From Aminobacter sp039907765 (GTDB lineage: Bacteria; Pseudomonadota; Alphaproteobacteria; Rhizobiales; Rhizobiaceae): DNA of 64,000 nt. The stretch spans positions 186,001 through 250,000 of the forward strand of contig NZ_JARDJI010000002.1 of NCBI RefSeq assembly GCF_039907765.1, read 5' to 3'. This document shows, piece after piece, positions 17,059-26,808 of the stretch. Numbering within the stretch: the first letter of the stretch is position 1; each line of letters opens with the position of its first letter. The notes under the pieces were generated by a model. That model searched no databases. It had not been told where the DNA came from and saw nothing but the letters and a program-made list of their open reading frames with translations. The translations under genes and the position numbers were made by a program.

Positions 17059-18635
17059 TCCTGTGCCAGAGCTTGCGCGAGGCGCTTTGCGCCCAGCCTT
17101 GCGAGGCAAGCGGCGGCATCTTCGTCCGGCTTGCGCTCCTGGGCGAGCAATTTCGTGAGGCGGCTCATGCCGCGCGCGGCTTCATAGCTCGCGGTGTAGG
17201 CGGCCGGAAGGCCCTTCGCCGTTCCGCCGACGACAAATGCCGCGCCTTTTTCGTCACCGACGATGGTGAGCGTGGCCGGGCCGGGATGGGCGCAGCCCTT
17301 GGCGCAACCGGAGACGTGCAGCGAGAGGGGCGGGTCGAGGCTTTCGCCGAGGTCGGCTGCGATGTCAGCGGCGACGTCGCGCGCGGCGATCATGCCCGAC
17401 GCGCAGGCCGGCGCGCCGGGGCAGGCGGCGACGCGGATGCGGGGGTCTGTCGGCGAGGTGACGAGGCCGAGGGATTTGGCGGTGGCGGTGAGGCTGGCGG
17501 CAGAGGGCCGGTCGAGCCCCATGACGAGCAGGCTGCGGCCGGGGGCGGGGCGGATGCCGGTGGCGCCGGCCGTCGTTGCGGCCTGACAGAAATCGATCAG
17601 GGTCGGAGCGTCGATGCTGCCGAAGGGGAGCGCGATGCCGACGGCGATTCGGTTGGCTGCGAGGGGGAGGATTCCGATGGGGGATGAATCGGTTGGCGCG
17701 GTTGGCTCAGAATTCGATTCACCTGCTTGAATGGGAACACGGGCCCGCGCATCGGCAACGCCAAAAGCGGCTATGCCGCGATCCTTCGCACCCCCCTCTG
17801 TCCTGCCGGACATCTCCCCCACAGGGGGGGAGATTGGCGGTGTCGTCGGCTGCACTCGTCCTGCAACGTTGATGTTGAATGTTGGCGAAGACGCAGATGA
17901 AGGCGTAATCTCCCCCCTTGTGGGGGAGATGTCCGGCAGGACAGAGGGGGGTGGGAAGGAAAGAGAGGTTTCCGAGGTTTCCGACCTTCCTAGTGCGGCG
18001 ATCCCCCGCGTCAGATCGAGGTCACGAGCGCGGCCTGTGCGACCCTGCGCGGCGACAGCGTGAAGGATGTCCAGTGTGGCAGCGCATGCACCATCAGCAT
18101 CGAATTCACCGACGAAGAGTGCCACCGCCTCGTCGCCACCGACCGACAGGCGCCAGTGCGAGGCGCCAGCCGCCACCAGCCTGACGTCGCCCATGATCGA
18201 ACCGAGCCCGATCCGGCCGCGACCGTCGACGACTACCGAGACCTTCGGCCCGAGCTGTGCGGCAAGGCCGGCATCTTCAATGCCAGCGCGGATGGCTGCC
18301 GCGACCGGCGCCGGGTCGGCGATTTCGGCCGGATCGATGCCGGCGAGCGGGCTGGTGTCGACGGGCACGCCGTTGCGCACCGCGATGCCGAGCGCATCGA
18401 CTTCCTCGGCCAGCAAGCACGCGCTTTCCGCCGTCAGGCCCCGGATCTGGATGCTGCCGCGGGCGGTGACCTCGACGATGCCGTTGCCATGACGCGCGGC
18501 GGATTCCGAGAGTCCGATCAACGTCTTAGGCGCGAGTTCTCCAGCGAGCGGATTGATGCGGACAAGTAATCCGTCGCCCGTCTGCATCGGGGCTGAAAGG
18601 GCCGGACAGGCCCCGCGACGGGAGAAGCCGGTCAT
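17055..18635 (-). CDS. cobG: Precorrin-3B synthase with in-frame palindromic insertion
   Basis: Oxygen-dependent hydroxylation of C-20 and lactone formation; its presence marks the aerobic B12 route. The 526 residues resemble nitrite/sulfite reductases. Cluster-binding cysteines are seen in ACPGAPACASG and HVSGCAKGCAHPG near the C-terminus. P. denitrificans CobG is about 460 residues. The excess is largely an insertion at about residues 229-281 encoded by an inverted-repeat element (PPSVLPDISPTRGEI ... ISPPVGEMSGRTEGG), placed between the two ferredoxin-like halves. The start at 18635 overlaps the cobN stop by four bases. Confidence 0.92.
   Translation of the reverse strand: MTGFSRRGACPALSAPMQTGDGLLVRINPLAGELAPKTLIGLSESAARHGNGIVEVTARGSIQIRGLTAESACLLAEEVDALGIAVRNGVPVDTSPLAGIDPAEIADPAPVAAAIRAGIEDAGLAAQLGPKVSVVVDGRGRIGLGSIMGDVRLVAAGASHWRLSVGGDEAVALFVGEFDADGACAATLDILHAVAAQGRTGRARDLDLTRGIAALGRSETSETSLSFPPPSVLPDISPTRGEITPSSASSPTFNINVAGRVQPTTPPISPPVGEMSGRTEGGAKDRGIAAFGVADARARVPIQAGESNSEPTAPTDSSPIGILPLAANRIAVGIALPFGSIDAPTLIDFCQAATTAGATGIRPAPGRSLLVMGLDRPSAASLTATAKSLGLVTSPTDPRIRVAACPGAPACASGMIAARDVAADIAADLGESLDPPLSLHVSGCAKGCAHPGPATLTIVGDEKGAAFVVGGTAKGLPAAYTASYEAARGMSRLTKLLAQERKPDEDAAACLARLGAKRLAQALAQE
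17791..17951. repeat. Inverted-repeat unit inserted in cobG
   Basis: Two perfect 30-bp inverted arms (17791-17820 and 17922-17951) flank about 100 bases. Each arm, with its adjoining bases, can itself fold (CATCTCCCCC with GGGGGGAGAT). The arms share the core CTGTCCTGCCGGACATCTCC with the two units in cobN. The unit is open on the cobG strand and adds about 54 residues to the protein. Confidence 0.85.
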
Positions 18636-21600
18636 GCCGCGACCTCCTTTGCCGATGCCTCGGCGATGAGGGCGGCGAGGTCGTCGTCGATGGAGTTGCG
18701 CAGCGGGTGCCACAGGCCGCGCCGGCGGGCGGCGGCGAAGCGCTCGGCGATGAACTTCGCCGCCGCCGGGTTCTCGCGCAGCATGAAGTCGCGCACAGCG
18801 TCATTGCCGACATAGGCGTCGTGGACGGCCTCGATCAGCGCGCCTGGAATGGCGTTGGTGGTCTCGGCGAAGCCGATCAGCCGGTCGACGGTCTCGGCGA
18901 ATTCCGAAGCGCCACGGGGGCCGTGGCGCATCTGGCCGGCGATGAAGCGCGTATTTGTGGCACGCGCCCGCACGACGCGGCCGACCGCCTCGGTGACCGA
19001 GCGCGGGCGCGGCTTGTGCGGGTCGGACGTGTCGAGCACGATGACGTCGGCATTTTTGCCCAGAGCCGCCACCGCCGCCGAGAAGCCGCCGATGAAGGCG
19101 ACGTCGGCGGAGCCTTCGAGGATGTCGCGGCCGGGGTCGTCGCCGGTGTGGACGAGAAGATCCGCTTCGGCGATGCGGCCGGCAAAGGCGCCTGGCGCGG
19201 AAACGCCTTCGCCGTCGCTGCCGCCATAGGCATGCGATGCGGCGTCGAGATAGGCGCGGCCGAGTTCTTCCCGCGCCTGCCAGTCACCACTCGACAAGAG
19301 GTCTTCGAGGCCGGCGCCATAGGTGCCGGGCGAGGAGCCGAAGATGCGTGGTTCGACCTTGCCCACGGCGCGGGTGCTGGCGGCGAGCGGGTTGTCGTGG
19401 TCGTCCTCGTCGCGGGTGGCGACAGCGCGGGCGGCGGCGTCGACCAGCGCGATCTGAGACGGGAACATGTCGCGGAACAGGCCGGAGATGCGCCAGGTAA
19501 CATCGACGCGTGGGCGACCGAGCGTTGCCGGCGGCAGCACCTCGATGCCGGTAACACGGCCTGTGGCGGCGTCCCATTGCGGCCGGCAGCCCATCAGCGC
19601 CAGCCCTTGCGCGATCTCCTCGCCGCCTGTGCGCAGCGATGCGCTTCCCCAGAGGTCGATGACCAGCGCGCGGGGCCATTCGCCGTGGCTCTGGAGATAG
19701 CTGCGCATGATTTCGTCGGAAGCCGCCTTGCCGAGGTCGAAGGCCGTCGGCGTCGGCATGGTGCGTGGGTCGGAGGTGAATAGGTTGCGGCCGGTGGGCA
19801 AAACGTCGGTGCGGCCGCGCGCCGGGGCGCCCGAGGGCCCGGCCTTGACGTGGCGGCCGTCGAGGGCCGCGATCAGGTTTTGACGCTCGGCCTCGGCGCT
19901 TTTGGAGCGCATCGGGTCAGGCTCGTCCGCTTCGGCGCGGCCATAGATATGCAGGCCGTCCTTGATGGCGAAATCCTTGAGGTCGCAGAGCCAGGCGTCG
20001 ATGCGGCGGAGTGCCTCGTCGGGTGCGTCTGTCCTGGCGACTCCGGCTTCGGCAGCAAGGCCTGTCTGCGAGGCGGTCTCGACGATCAGCTTGGCCAGCC
20101 GGTCGCGGCGACGCCGATCGAGGCCGTCGGCCTGGGCGTATTCGTCGACCAGGCGCTCGAGCTTCTGCTGGTGTTCGTCCAGCCCGGCCGAGGCGAGCGG
20201 CGGCGGCAGGTGGCCGAGGGTGACGGCCGAGATGCGGCGCTTGGCCTGGGCGGCTTCGCCGGGGTTGGAGACGATGAAAGGATAGACCACGGACAGCGAG
20301 CCGGTGACGATCTCGGGAAAGCAGGTCTGGCTCAGCGCCACCGCCTTGCCGGGCAGCCATTCGAGCGTGCCATGGGCGCCGACATGGACGATGGCGTGGA
20401 TGCCGAGCGACTTTTGTAGCCATAGGCCGAAGGCCAGCAGCGCATGGCGCGGCGGCAGGGTCGGGTCGTGATAGTCGGCGCGGCGGTCTGCGGAGCGGCC
20501 ACGATCGGGGGCGAGGGCGACGGTGATGTTGCCGAAGGTGGCGGCGCGGAAGGGGAAGGATTGGAGGGCGGTAAAGGCCGCGAAGGTATCGCGCTCTACG
20601 TTGCCCCCCTCTGTCCTGCCGGACATCTCCCCCACAGGTGGGGAGATTGGCAGCTTCGGCGTTGCCGTTTGTTCTGCGACATTGCTGTCGTACGGCGATA
20701 GGTCCGCAAGCTCGCTCGGCAGGACTGGCCAGCGCTCCGTTTTTTCCTTGGGCGAAAGCGGTGATGACAGCATGATCTCCCCCCTTGTGGGGGAGATGTC
20801 CGGCAGGACAGAGGGGGGCAACGTAGAGCGCTTGCTTGCGCGTTCAGCTTCGTCCTCGGGCAGTCCCCAGGCAGCTTCGACCGCGTCCCGGGCTTCTGTC
20901 GGCAGGTCCGCGGACATCGCCACGTAATCGTCGAGCGAAAGCCCATGCCCGCCGGCCTCGATCAAGTCGAGCAGTGCTCGTGGCGATTCCGGAATCGATT
21001 CAACGCCGTAGCCCGCGTCCTTGAGGTCGTGCAGCATGGCGAGCACGCTCGAGGGCACGTCGAGGCCCACGGCATAGCCGGTGCGGCCGGGGGCGCTGGG
21101 GTAGTCGGGGATGAGGATCGCGAGCTTGCGCTCATGGCGCGGTGTCTCCCGGAGTCGGAGATGCGCGGCGATGCGGCGGGCAACCTGCTCGACCCGGTCG
21201 GGTTCGGGCCGGTTGGCGAAGGCGCGGAAGCCAAGCGCCGGGTCGACCTCGCTCTCGGCCTTGAAGGAGATGGCGCCGGCGAGGATGCGGCCGTCGATCT
21301 CGGGCATCACCACATGCATGGCGAGATCGGCGGGCGCGAGGCCGCGCGAGCTGCCTTGCCAGGCTTCGCGGCGGGTGGTGGCGACGATGACCTGGAACAC
21401 CGGCACGCCGACGCGGTCGAACAGCGTTTCCGCGCCTGGCTCGGCGCCGGCGGCGAAGGCGGTGGCGGTGACGATGGCCGCGGGGTTCAGGTCGGCGAGA
21501 GCTGCCTCGACAAAGGCGAGCGAGTCCTTGTCCTTGAGGCTGGAAACGAAGATCGGGGCAGGGCGCAGGCCCTGGGCTTTAAGCGCATCGACCAGCGCGT

Positions 21601-22447
21601 CTACCGGGGCGACGTCGGCGGCCAGGAGCATCGAACGATAGAAAAGGATGGGAACGATGGGGGAGGCGTCGCGCTCTGTCACACCCCCCTCTGTCCTGCC
21701 GGACATCTCCCCCACAAGGGGGGAGATTGGCCAATCGCCGGCAGTGTCGCCGATTGGAGGCGTTGCAGAATGTGAGTCGAGGTCCGTGACGGCCGATCTC
21801 CCCCCTAGCGGGGGAGATGTCCGGCAGGACAGAGGGGGGCGCGAAGAGGCGCTGTTCCATCCGGCCAAAAGGGCTTCCAAATCAGCGACGATGCCCCGCT
21901 CGGGATCGTAGATTCCCGCTTTCGGCACCGCGACAGGGCCCGCAACCGCGCTTTTGCCACCCGCCAGCCCCGCCAGCCGGGCGACCAACGCCTTCATGTT
22001 CTCTGGTCCGCCCTCGCGGAAATAGCCGAGCAGAGCGTCGAGTTCTGCGCGCGGCAGCGTCGAGGCTTCGATCAGCCTGAGATCCTCGTCGTGGCTTTCG
22101 CCCGGCAGAAGCGCCAGCGCGATGCCCTTTTCGCGCGCCAATGCCGAGAGGCGGTCGCAGCCGTAGCGCCACCAGTCGTGGCCGCCGAGGATGCGAACTA
22201 GGATGACCTTGGCGTGGGCTGCGACGCTGTCGATCCAGAGATCGACCGACATCGGGTGCCGGAGATCGCGCAGGCTGGCGAGCCGCATCGACGGCAGGCT
22301 TTCGGCATCCGCCTTCCAGGCGCTGGCGAGGCCGGCGAGGTCGCTGTCGGTGAAGGACAGCGCCACCACATCCGCAGGCTTCTGCCTGAGGTCCACGGGC
22401 TCGATCAGGTCGTCGAGCGAGGCGGATGTGGTGGTGAGGATGTGCAT
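18632..22447 (-). CDS. cobN: Cobaltochelatase subunit CobN with two palindromic insertions
   Basis: Large subunit of the ATP-dependent cobalt chelatase that inserts Co2+ into hydrogenobyrinate a,c-diamide; its partners CobS and CobT (chelatase) are not in the window. The 1271 residues contain the H-chelatase blocks HAIVHVGAHGTLEWLPGKAVAL, AHGEWPRALV-like SHGEWPRALVIDLWGSASLRTGGEEIAQ and VTWRISGLFRDMFPSQI. Two segments do not belong to the family and are encoded by inverted-repeat units: one near residues 203-254, one near residues 540-619. First gene after cobW, separated by 143 bases holding another palindromic element. Confidence 0.95.
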   Translation of the reverse strand: MHILTTTSASLDDLIEPVDLRQKPADVVALSFTDSDLAGLASAWKADAESLPSMRLASLRDLRHPMSVDLWIDSVAAHAKVILVRILGGHDWWRYGCDRLSALAREKGIALALLPGESHDEDLRLIEASTLPRAELDALLGYFREGGPENMKALVARLAGLAGGKSAVAGPVAVPKAGIYDPERGIVADLEALLAGWNSASSRPPLSCRTSPPLGGRSAVTDLDSHSATPPIGDTAGDWPISPLVGEMSGRTEGGVTERDASPIVPILFYRSMLLAADVAPVDALVDALKAQGLRPAPIFVSSLKDKDSLAFVEAALADLNPAAIVTATAFAAGAEPGAETLFDRVGVPVFQVIVATTRREAWQGSSRGLAPADLAMHVVMPEIDGRILAGAISFKAESEVDPALGFRAFANRPEPDRVEQVARRIAAHLRLRETPRHERKLAILIPDYPSAPGRTGYAVGLDVPSSVLAMLHDLKDAGYGVESIPESPRALLDLIEAGGHGLSLDDYVAMSADLPTEARDAVEAAWGLPEDEAERASKRSTLPPSVLPDISPTRGEIMLSSPLSPKEKTERWPVLPSELADLSPYDSNVAEQTATPKLPISPPVGEMSGRTEGGNVERDTFAAFTALQSFPFRAATFGNITVALAPDRGRSADRRADYHDPTLPPRHALLAFGLWLQKSLGIHAIVHVGAHGTLEWLPGKAVALSQTCFPEIVTGSLSVVYPFIVSNPGEAAQAKRRISAVTLGHLPPPLASAGLDEHQQKLERLVDEYAQADGLDRRRRDRLAKLIVETASQTGLAAEAGVARTDAPDEALRRIDAWLCDLKDFAIKDGLHIYGRAEADEPDPMRSKSAEAERQNLIAALDGRHVKAGPSGAPARGRTDVLPTGRNLFTSDPRTMPTPTAFDLGKAASDEIMRSYLQSHGEWPRALVIDLWGSASLRTGGEEIAQGLALMGCRPQWDAATGRVTGIEVLPPATLGRPRVDVTWRISGLFRDMFPSQIALVDAAARAVATRDEDDHDNPLAASTRAVGKVEPRIFGSSPGTYGAGLEDLLSSGDWQAREELGRAYLDAASHAYGGSDGEGVSAPGAFAGRIAEADLLVHTGDDPGRDILEGSADVAFIGGFSAAVAALGKNADVIVLDTSDPHKPRPRSVTEAVGRVVRARATNTRFIAGQMRHGPRGASEFAETVDRLIGFAETTNAIPGALIEAVHDAYVGNDAVRDFMLRENPAAAKFIAERFAAARRRGLWHPLRNSIDDDLAALIAEASAKEVAA
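20591..20831. repeat. Inverted-repeat unit inserted in cobN (central)
   Basis: The arms 20591-20635 and 20787-20831 are perfect inverted copies over 45 bp. They include the shared core CTGTCCTGCCGGACATCTCC and 13 further bases (GCGCTCTACGTTG) not shared by the other two units. The whole 241-bp unit is read in frame by cobN and encodes about 80 residues, with PPSVLPDISPTRGEI at one end and ISPPVGEMSGRTEGG at the other. Confidence 0.87.
21684..21839. repeat. Inverted-repeat unit inserted in cobN (N-terminal part)
   Basis: The 30-bp arms 21684-21713 and 21810-21839 are perfect inverted copies with the same core as the units in cobG and in central cobN. On the cobN strand the first arm is read in a different frame (PPLSCRTSPPLGGR). 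The second arm is read in the same frame as elsewhere (ISPLVGEMSGRTEGG). Both frames are free of stop codons. Confidence 0.85.
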
Positions 22448-22479
22448 CAGCGCACCTCGCCCGAGGCAGCGAGAGAATT

Positions 22480-22581
22480 CCCCCTCATCCGGCCCTTCGG
22501 GCCGGCGAGCGCGGGCATTGGCGAAGTCCCCTCCCCGACGGGGAGAGGTCGACCGAGCGCAGCGGAGGTCGGGTGAGGGGG
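22480..22581. repeat. Intergenic mosaic palindromic element between cobW and cobN
   Basis: Bounded by CCCCCTCATCCG and CGGGTGAGGGGG (inverted, one mismatch). Inside are the hairpins GGCCCTTCGGGCC and CTCCCCGACGGGGAG. It belongs to the same broad type as the element between cobL and cobK. It fills most of the 143-base cobW-cobN gap, the only sizeable gap in the first seven genes of the operon. Confidence 0.65.
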
Positions 22582-22590
22582 CATGTAGAC

Positions 22591-23624
<1,034 letters not shown>

Positions 23625-23628
<4 letters not shown>

Positions 23629-24059
23629 TTGTCTTCCTTGATGAGAGCAAGTGGTGGGATGCGCGCGACGAGGCCGCGCTTGAGGCTGTCGGGGCGGCCG
23701 CGCCAGGGGATCAGGCCGTCGGTCGAGGTGGCGAAGAGCCTTGCGCCGGTGACGAGGTCTTCGCCAGAGGAAATGCTGAGGTCGCCGAAGACGTAGCTCC
23801 AGGAGCCGTCGCGGATCAGTGCCGCGCTCAGGCGGCGCTTGCAGTTGCCGAGGCATTCGACGGTGCGCACGGCGACGTCGCCGCCGGCTGCGATACGGGC
23901 GTGCTCGGCAAGTTTCGCGCCGGCGCGGGGGTGGGCGTCAGAGCCGGTCTCGTCGCGGCAGGAGGAGCAGACGAGGATGGTCACGTCGCAGGCGCGCGCG
24001 CCGGCTGCATCGCAGGATGCGTCAGACGATTCGACCGGAAGATTGTCGTCGAAGTCCAA
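23625..24059 (-). CDS. DUF1636 small cysteine-rich protein
   Basis: A DUF1636 protein of about 144 residues, a family found with cob genes. Cysteines lie in VTILVCSSCRDETG and VECLGNCKRR, in a thioredoxin-like ferredoxin arrangement. I place the start at the TTG at 24059 because AAGGAG lies seven bases upstream and no ATG exists downstream of the riboswitch. An ATG at 24200 falls inside the riboswitch and is not credible. GTG at 24083 or 23984 are alternatives. First gene of the operon. The function is unknown; a metal or redox role is a guess. Confidence 0.8.
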
Positions 24060-24110
24060 ATCCAGGCTCCTTGCCCGGGACACCCGCCAGGCCTTCGGAT
24101 CAAAAACTTT

Positions 24111-24284
24111 GACGGCAGGTCTCCTGGCTTGCGGATCGTCGCCTTGGCCCGCCTTCCCGGGAAGTCTCCCAGTGGTCTTCGAGCTCGGCTCTTCGCTCAC
24201 AGTTGCGGGGACAGCCGCGGAGTTGGCCGAAAAAGCCGCACCGCATTCCCTCTTAGCCTCCGCCTTTGCGGGCGGAGGACCGTC
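24111..24284 (-). promoter_or_regulatory. Cobalamin riboswitch (first locus)
   Basis: On the minus strand the conserved B12-box AGCCAGGAGACCTGCC lies at 24129-24114. It is preceded by GAGGGAATGCGGTGCGG and by the core segment CCCCGCAACTGTGAGC. The closing stem pairs GACGG (24284-24280) with CCGTC (24115-24111). It sits directly in front of DUF1636-cobW-cobN-cobG and should repress the operon when adenosylcobalamin is plentiful. Confidence 0.95.
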
Positions 24285-24294
24285 GACTGGCGAT

Positions 24295-25521
24295 TTAGGC
24301 GGTAGCGAGGGGTGGAGTCAACGCGGCGGAGCGACCAACGATGTCGCTCAGCGCCGGCCCGAGGTCGCCGGCGGACGTCACTTCGATGCGCTCGAGGCCG
24401 AGCCAGTCGCGCATCTGCTTGAGTTCTTCGTGTAGTTCGGCCGCGGTTTCTGGTGGAGCGCATGGCTCCGAATAGGCAGCGTGCACGCGCAGCACGCCGG
24501 CGGGCCGGTCGGCCTTGAGGTCGACGCGGGCGACGATGCGCTCGCCGAGCAGGAACGGCATTACGTAGTAGCCGTACTGGCGCTTTTCAGCCGGCGTGTA
24601 GATCTCGATGCGATAGCGGAAGTCGAAGAGCTGTTCGGCGCGGCTGCGTTCGAACACGAGCGGATCGAAGGGCGCGAGCAGGGCGCGTGCCTGGACCTTC
24701 CTTGGTATGCGCCCCCCGGCGTGGAGATAGGCCTGCCGGTGCCAGCCCTCGACGCGGACGGGAATCAGTTCGCCCATCTCGACCAGCTCTTCCAGACGGC
24801 CCTTCATGTCGGCTGGCGACAGGCGGAAGTAGTCGCGCAGGCAGATGGCGGTGGCGACGCCGTGGGCGCAGGCGGAAATCCTGAGGAGTTCGCGATGCGC
24901 GTCGGCGGCTGGCAGGGCAGGGCGGTTGAATATCTCGGCGGGCAGGACGCGTTCGGGCAGGTCGTAGAGCCGCTCGAAGCCGCGGCGGGAATGGGTGGTG
25001 ATGCGGCCCGCCCAGAACAGCCATTCGAAGGCATGCTTCTCGCGGCTCCAGCCCCACCAGCCGCCCGAGCCCTTGGCCCCTTCTATATCGGACGCCGCGA
25101 TCGGTCCGCGGTCGACGACCTCCCGGTAGATCGCTTCGATTTGGCTGCGGTGCTCGCGGCCGAATTTGGCCAGGCCCGAATACATTTCCGTATCGGCGCA
25201 CTCCATGCGCCAGCGGATCAGCGGAAAGGTCTCGAGCGGCAGCAGCGAGGCCTCGTGCGCCCAATATTCGAACAGCATGCGCTTCTTCGGCTGCATGGCA
25301 TCGTCGAGCAGCGCCATAGGATAGGGGCCGAGTCGCGAATAGAGCGGCATGTAGTGGGCGCGGACGACGGCGCTGACCGAATCGATCTGGAACAGGCCGG
25401 TGCGGTCGAGCACACGCTTGAGGTGACGTCGCGTGATCGCTCCGGTCGGCCGCGGATCGGCAAAACCCTGCGCGGCGAGAGCGATGCGGCGGGCGGTGGC
25501 CAGGGAGATTTTTTCGGTCAT
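24295..25521 (-). CDS. YcaQ-like winged-helix DNA glycosylase family protein
   Basis: A 408-residue protein of the DUF1006/YcaQ family, whose E. coli member unhooks interstrand DNA crosslinks. Visible blocks are RTGLFQIDSVSAVVRAHYMPLYSRLGPY, FEYWAHEASLLP and the catalytic-region PFDPLVFERSRAEQLFDFRYRIEIYTP. The HTH-like repeats of this family are expected in the middle. It lies on the same strand just upstream of the riboswitch, so its transcript may read into it. Exact substrate unknown. Confidence 0.88.
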   Translation of the reverse strand: MTEKISLATARRIALAAQGFADPRPTGAITRRHLKRVLDRTGLFQIDSVSAVVRAHYMPLYSRLGPYPMALLDDAMQPKKRMLFEYWAHEASLLPLETFPLIRWRMECADTEMYSGLAKFGREHRSQIEAIYREVVDRGPIAASDIEGAKGSGGWWGWSREKHAFEWLFWAGRITTHSRRGFERLYDLPERVLPAEIFNRPALPAADAHRELLRISACAHGVATAICLRDYFRLSPADMKGRLEELVEMGELIPVRVEGWHRQAYLHAGGRIPRKVQARALLAPFDPLVFERSRAEQLFDFRYRIEIYTPAEKRQYGYYVMPFLLGERIVARVDLKADRPAGVLRVHAAYSEPCAPPETAAELHEELKQMRDWLGLERIEVTSAGDLGPALSDIVGRSAALTPPLATA

Positions 25522-25864
25522 TGCGGCAAGCTATCGCAGTCTTCGGAAATGTGACGCTGGGGTAGAGGAATCGCACTTTGCTGCAGATGCTAGCAGAAGC
25601 GCGGTTCGGGACTTGTCAGGAGTGTAAAGTGGAGTAAAAATGGAAGGAAATCAAAGACGGGCGATCGCCCCAGGATTCTGGTCCAGCCGTGGGGTTTGCC
25701 ACCTTTCGGACAAGGTTGGGCTTGCTTCGCCCGACTGCCTGCGCTAACCGTCGCCGCATTGCAGCACGACCGTTTCGTCCGAACCGGCGAGGAACCGTCG
25801 CGCTTCCGGAAACGGACCCCGTGCTGTAAGTCTGGGTGGATTGGCCACCAACGGAATTCGCAGC
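25522..25864. other. Promoter region of the nuo operon
   Basis: 343 bases between the divergent YcaQ-like gene and nuoA, with no credible gene. An AT-richer patch lies at about 25615-25660. A small hairpin, GGGC-TTGCTT-GCCC-like, lies near 25708-25722. The main complex I promoter is expected here, but I cannot point to clear -35 and -10 boxes. Confidence 0.4.
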
Positions 25865-26230
25865 ATGAACGCTCTCCTGAGTTCGTATCTGCCCATCGTC
25901 ATTTTCATCGGTGTGGCGCTCGTAGTCGGCATTGCCCTCATCGTGGCGCCCTTCCTTGTCGCCTACCGCAGTCCGGACCCGGAAAAGCTGTCGGCCTACG
26001 AGTGCGGCTTCAACTCCTTCGACGATGCCCGCATGAAATTCGACATCCGGTTCTACCTGGTGTCCATCCTCTTCATCATCTTCGACCTCGAAGTCGCGTT
26101 CCTGTTTCCGTGGGCGGTGTCCTTCGGCGAGATCGGCATGCTTGGCTTCTGGTCGATGATGATCTTCCTGGCCGTGCTGACCATCGGCTTCGTCTACGAG
26201 TGGAAAAAGGGAGCGCTGGAATGGGATTGA
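25865..26230 (+). CDS. nuoA: NADH-quinone oxidoreductase subunit A
   Basis: 121-residue membrane subunit with three helices and the conserved loop KLSAYECGFNSFDDARMKFDIRFYLVSILFIIFDLEVAFLFPW. First gene of a complete 14-subunit complex I operon. The start at 25865 gives the family N-terminus MNALLSSYLP. Its last ten bases overlap nuoB. Confidence 0.97.
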   Translation: MNALLSSYLPIVIFIGVALVVGIALIVAPFLVAYRSPDPEKLSAYECGFNSFDDARMKFDIRFYLVSILFIIFDLEVAFLFPWAVSFGEIGMLGFWSMMIFLAVLTIGFVYEWKKGALEWD

Positions 26231-26802
26231 ACGACGCCTCCGGCACCCTGATCGCGCCGAAGCCGAAAGGCATCATCGATCCGAACACCGGCAAGCTCAT
26301 CGGTTCCGACGACGCCTTCTTCGGCGAGCTGAACAACGAGTTGTCCGACAAGGGTTTCCTCGTCACCTCGTCGGAGGCGCTGATCACCTGGGCGCGCACC
26401 GGCTCGCTGATGTGGATGACCTTCGGCCTCGCCTGCTGCGCCGTCGAGATGATGCACATCTCGATGCCGCGCTATGACGCCGAGCGCTTCGGCATCGCGC
26501 CGCGCGCCTCTCCGCGCCAGTCGGACGTGATGATCGTGGCCGGCACGCTGACCAACAAGATGGCGCCGGCGCTGCGCAAGGTCTACGACCAGATGCCCGA
26601 GCCGCGCTACGTCATCTCCATGGGCTCGTGCGCCAACGGCGGCGGCTACTACCACTATTCCTATTCGGTGGTGCGTGGCTGCGACCGCGTCGTGCCCGTC
26701 GACATCTATGTGCCCGGCTGTCCTCCGACCGCCGAAGCGCTCCTCTACGGCATCCTTCTTCTGCAGAAGAAGATCCGCCGCACCGGCACCATCGAGCGGT
26801 GA
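26221..26802 (+). CDS. nuoB: NADH-quinone oxidoreductase subunit B
   Basis: 193-residue hydrophilic subunit that holds cluster N2, the last electron donor to quinone. Ligands are the tandem cysteines 72-73 (GLACCAVEMM) plus the cysteines in MGSCANGGGYY and VPGCPPTAEALLYG. The ATG at 26221 lies inside the end of nuoA; the long open frame upstream of it is not coding. Confidence 0.97.
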   Translation: MGLNDASGTLIAPKPKGIIDPNTGKLIGSDDAFFGELNNELSDKGFLVTSSEALITWARTGSLMWMTFGLACCAVEMMHISMPRYDAERFGIAPRASPRQSDVMIVAGTLTNKMAPALRKVYDQMPEPRYVISMGSCANGGGYYHYSYSVVRGCDRVVPVDIYVPGCPPTAEALLYGILLLQKKIRRTGTIER

Positions 26803-26808
26803 TCCCAA

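Noticed and set aside
17791..21839. Spaced repeats in cobG and cobN as a CRISPR array
   Set aside because: Only six arms, arranged as inverted pairs hundreds to thousands of bases apart inside coding sequence, without direct repeats or cas genes.
17791..21839. Insertion sequences in cobG and cobN
   Set aside because: The units are 150-240 bp, hold no transposase and leave the host frames open; they are palindromic repeat units, at most passively mobile.
24060..24200. ATG at 24200 as the start of the DUF1636 gene
   Set aside because: It lies within the cobalamin riboswitch, and the extra residues would be encoded by the aptamer.
25522..25864. A small gene before nuoA
   Set aside because: Frames here lack ribosome binding sites and family matches; the long plus frame reaching nuoB is only open by chance.
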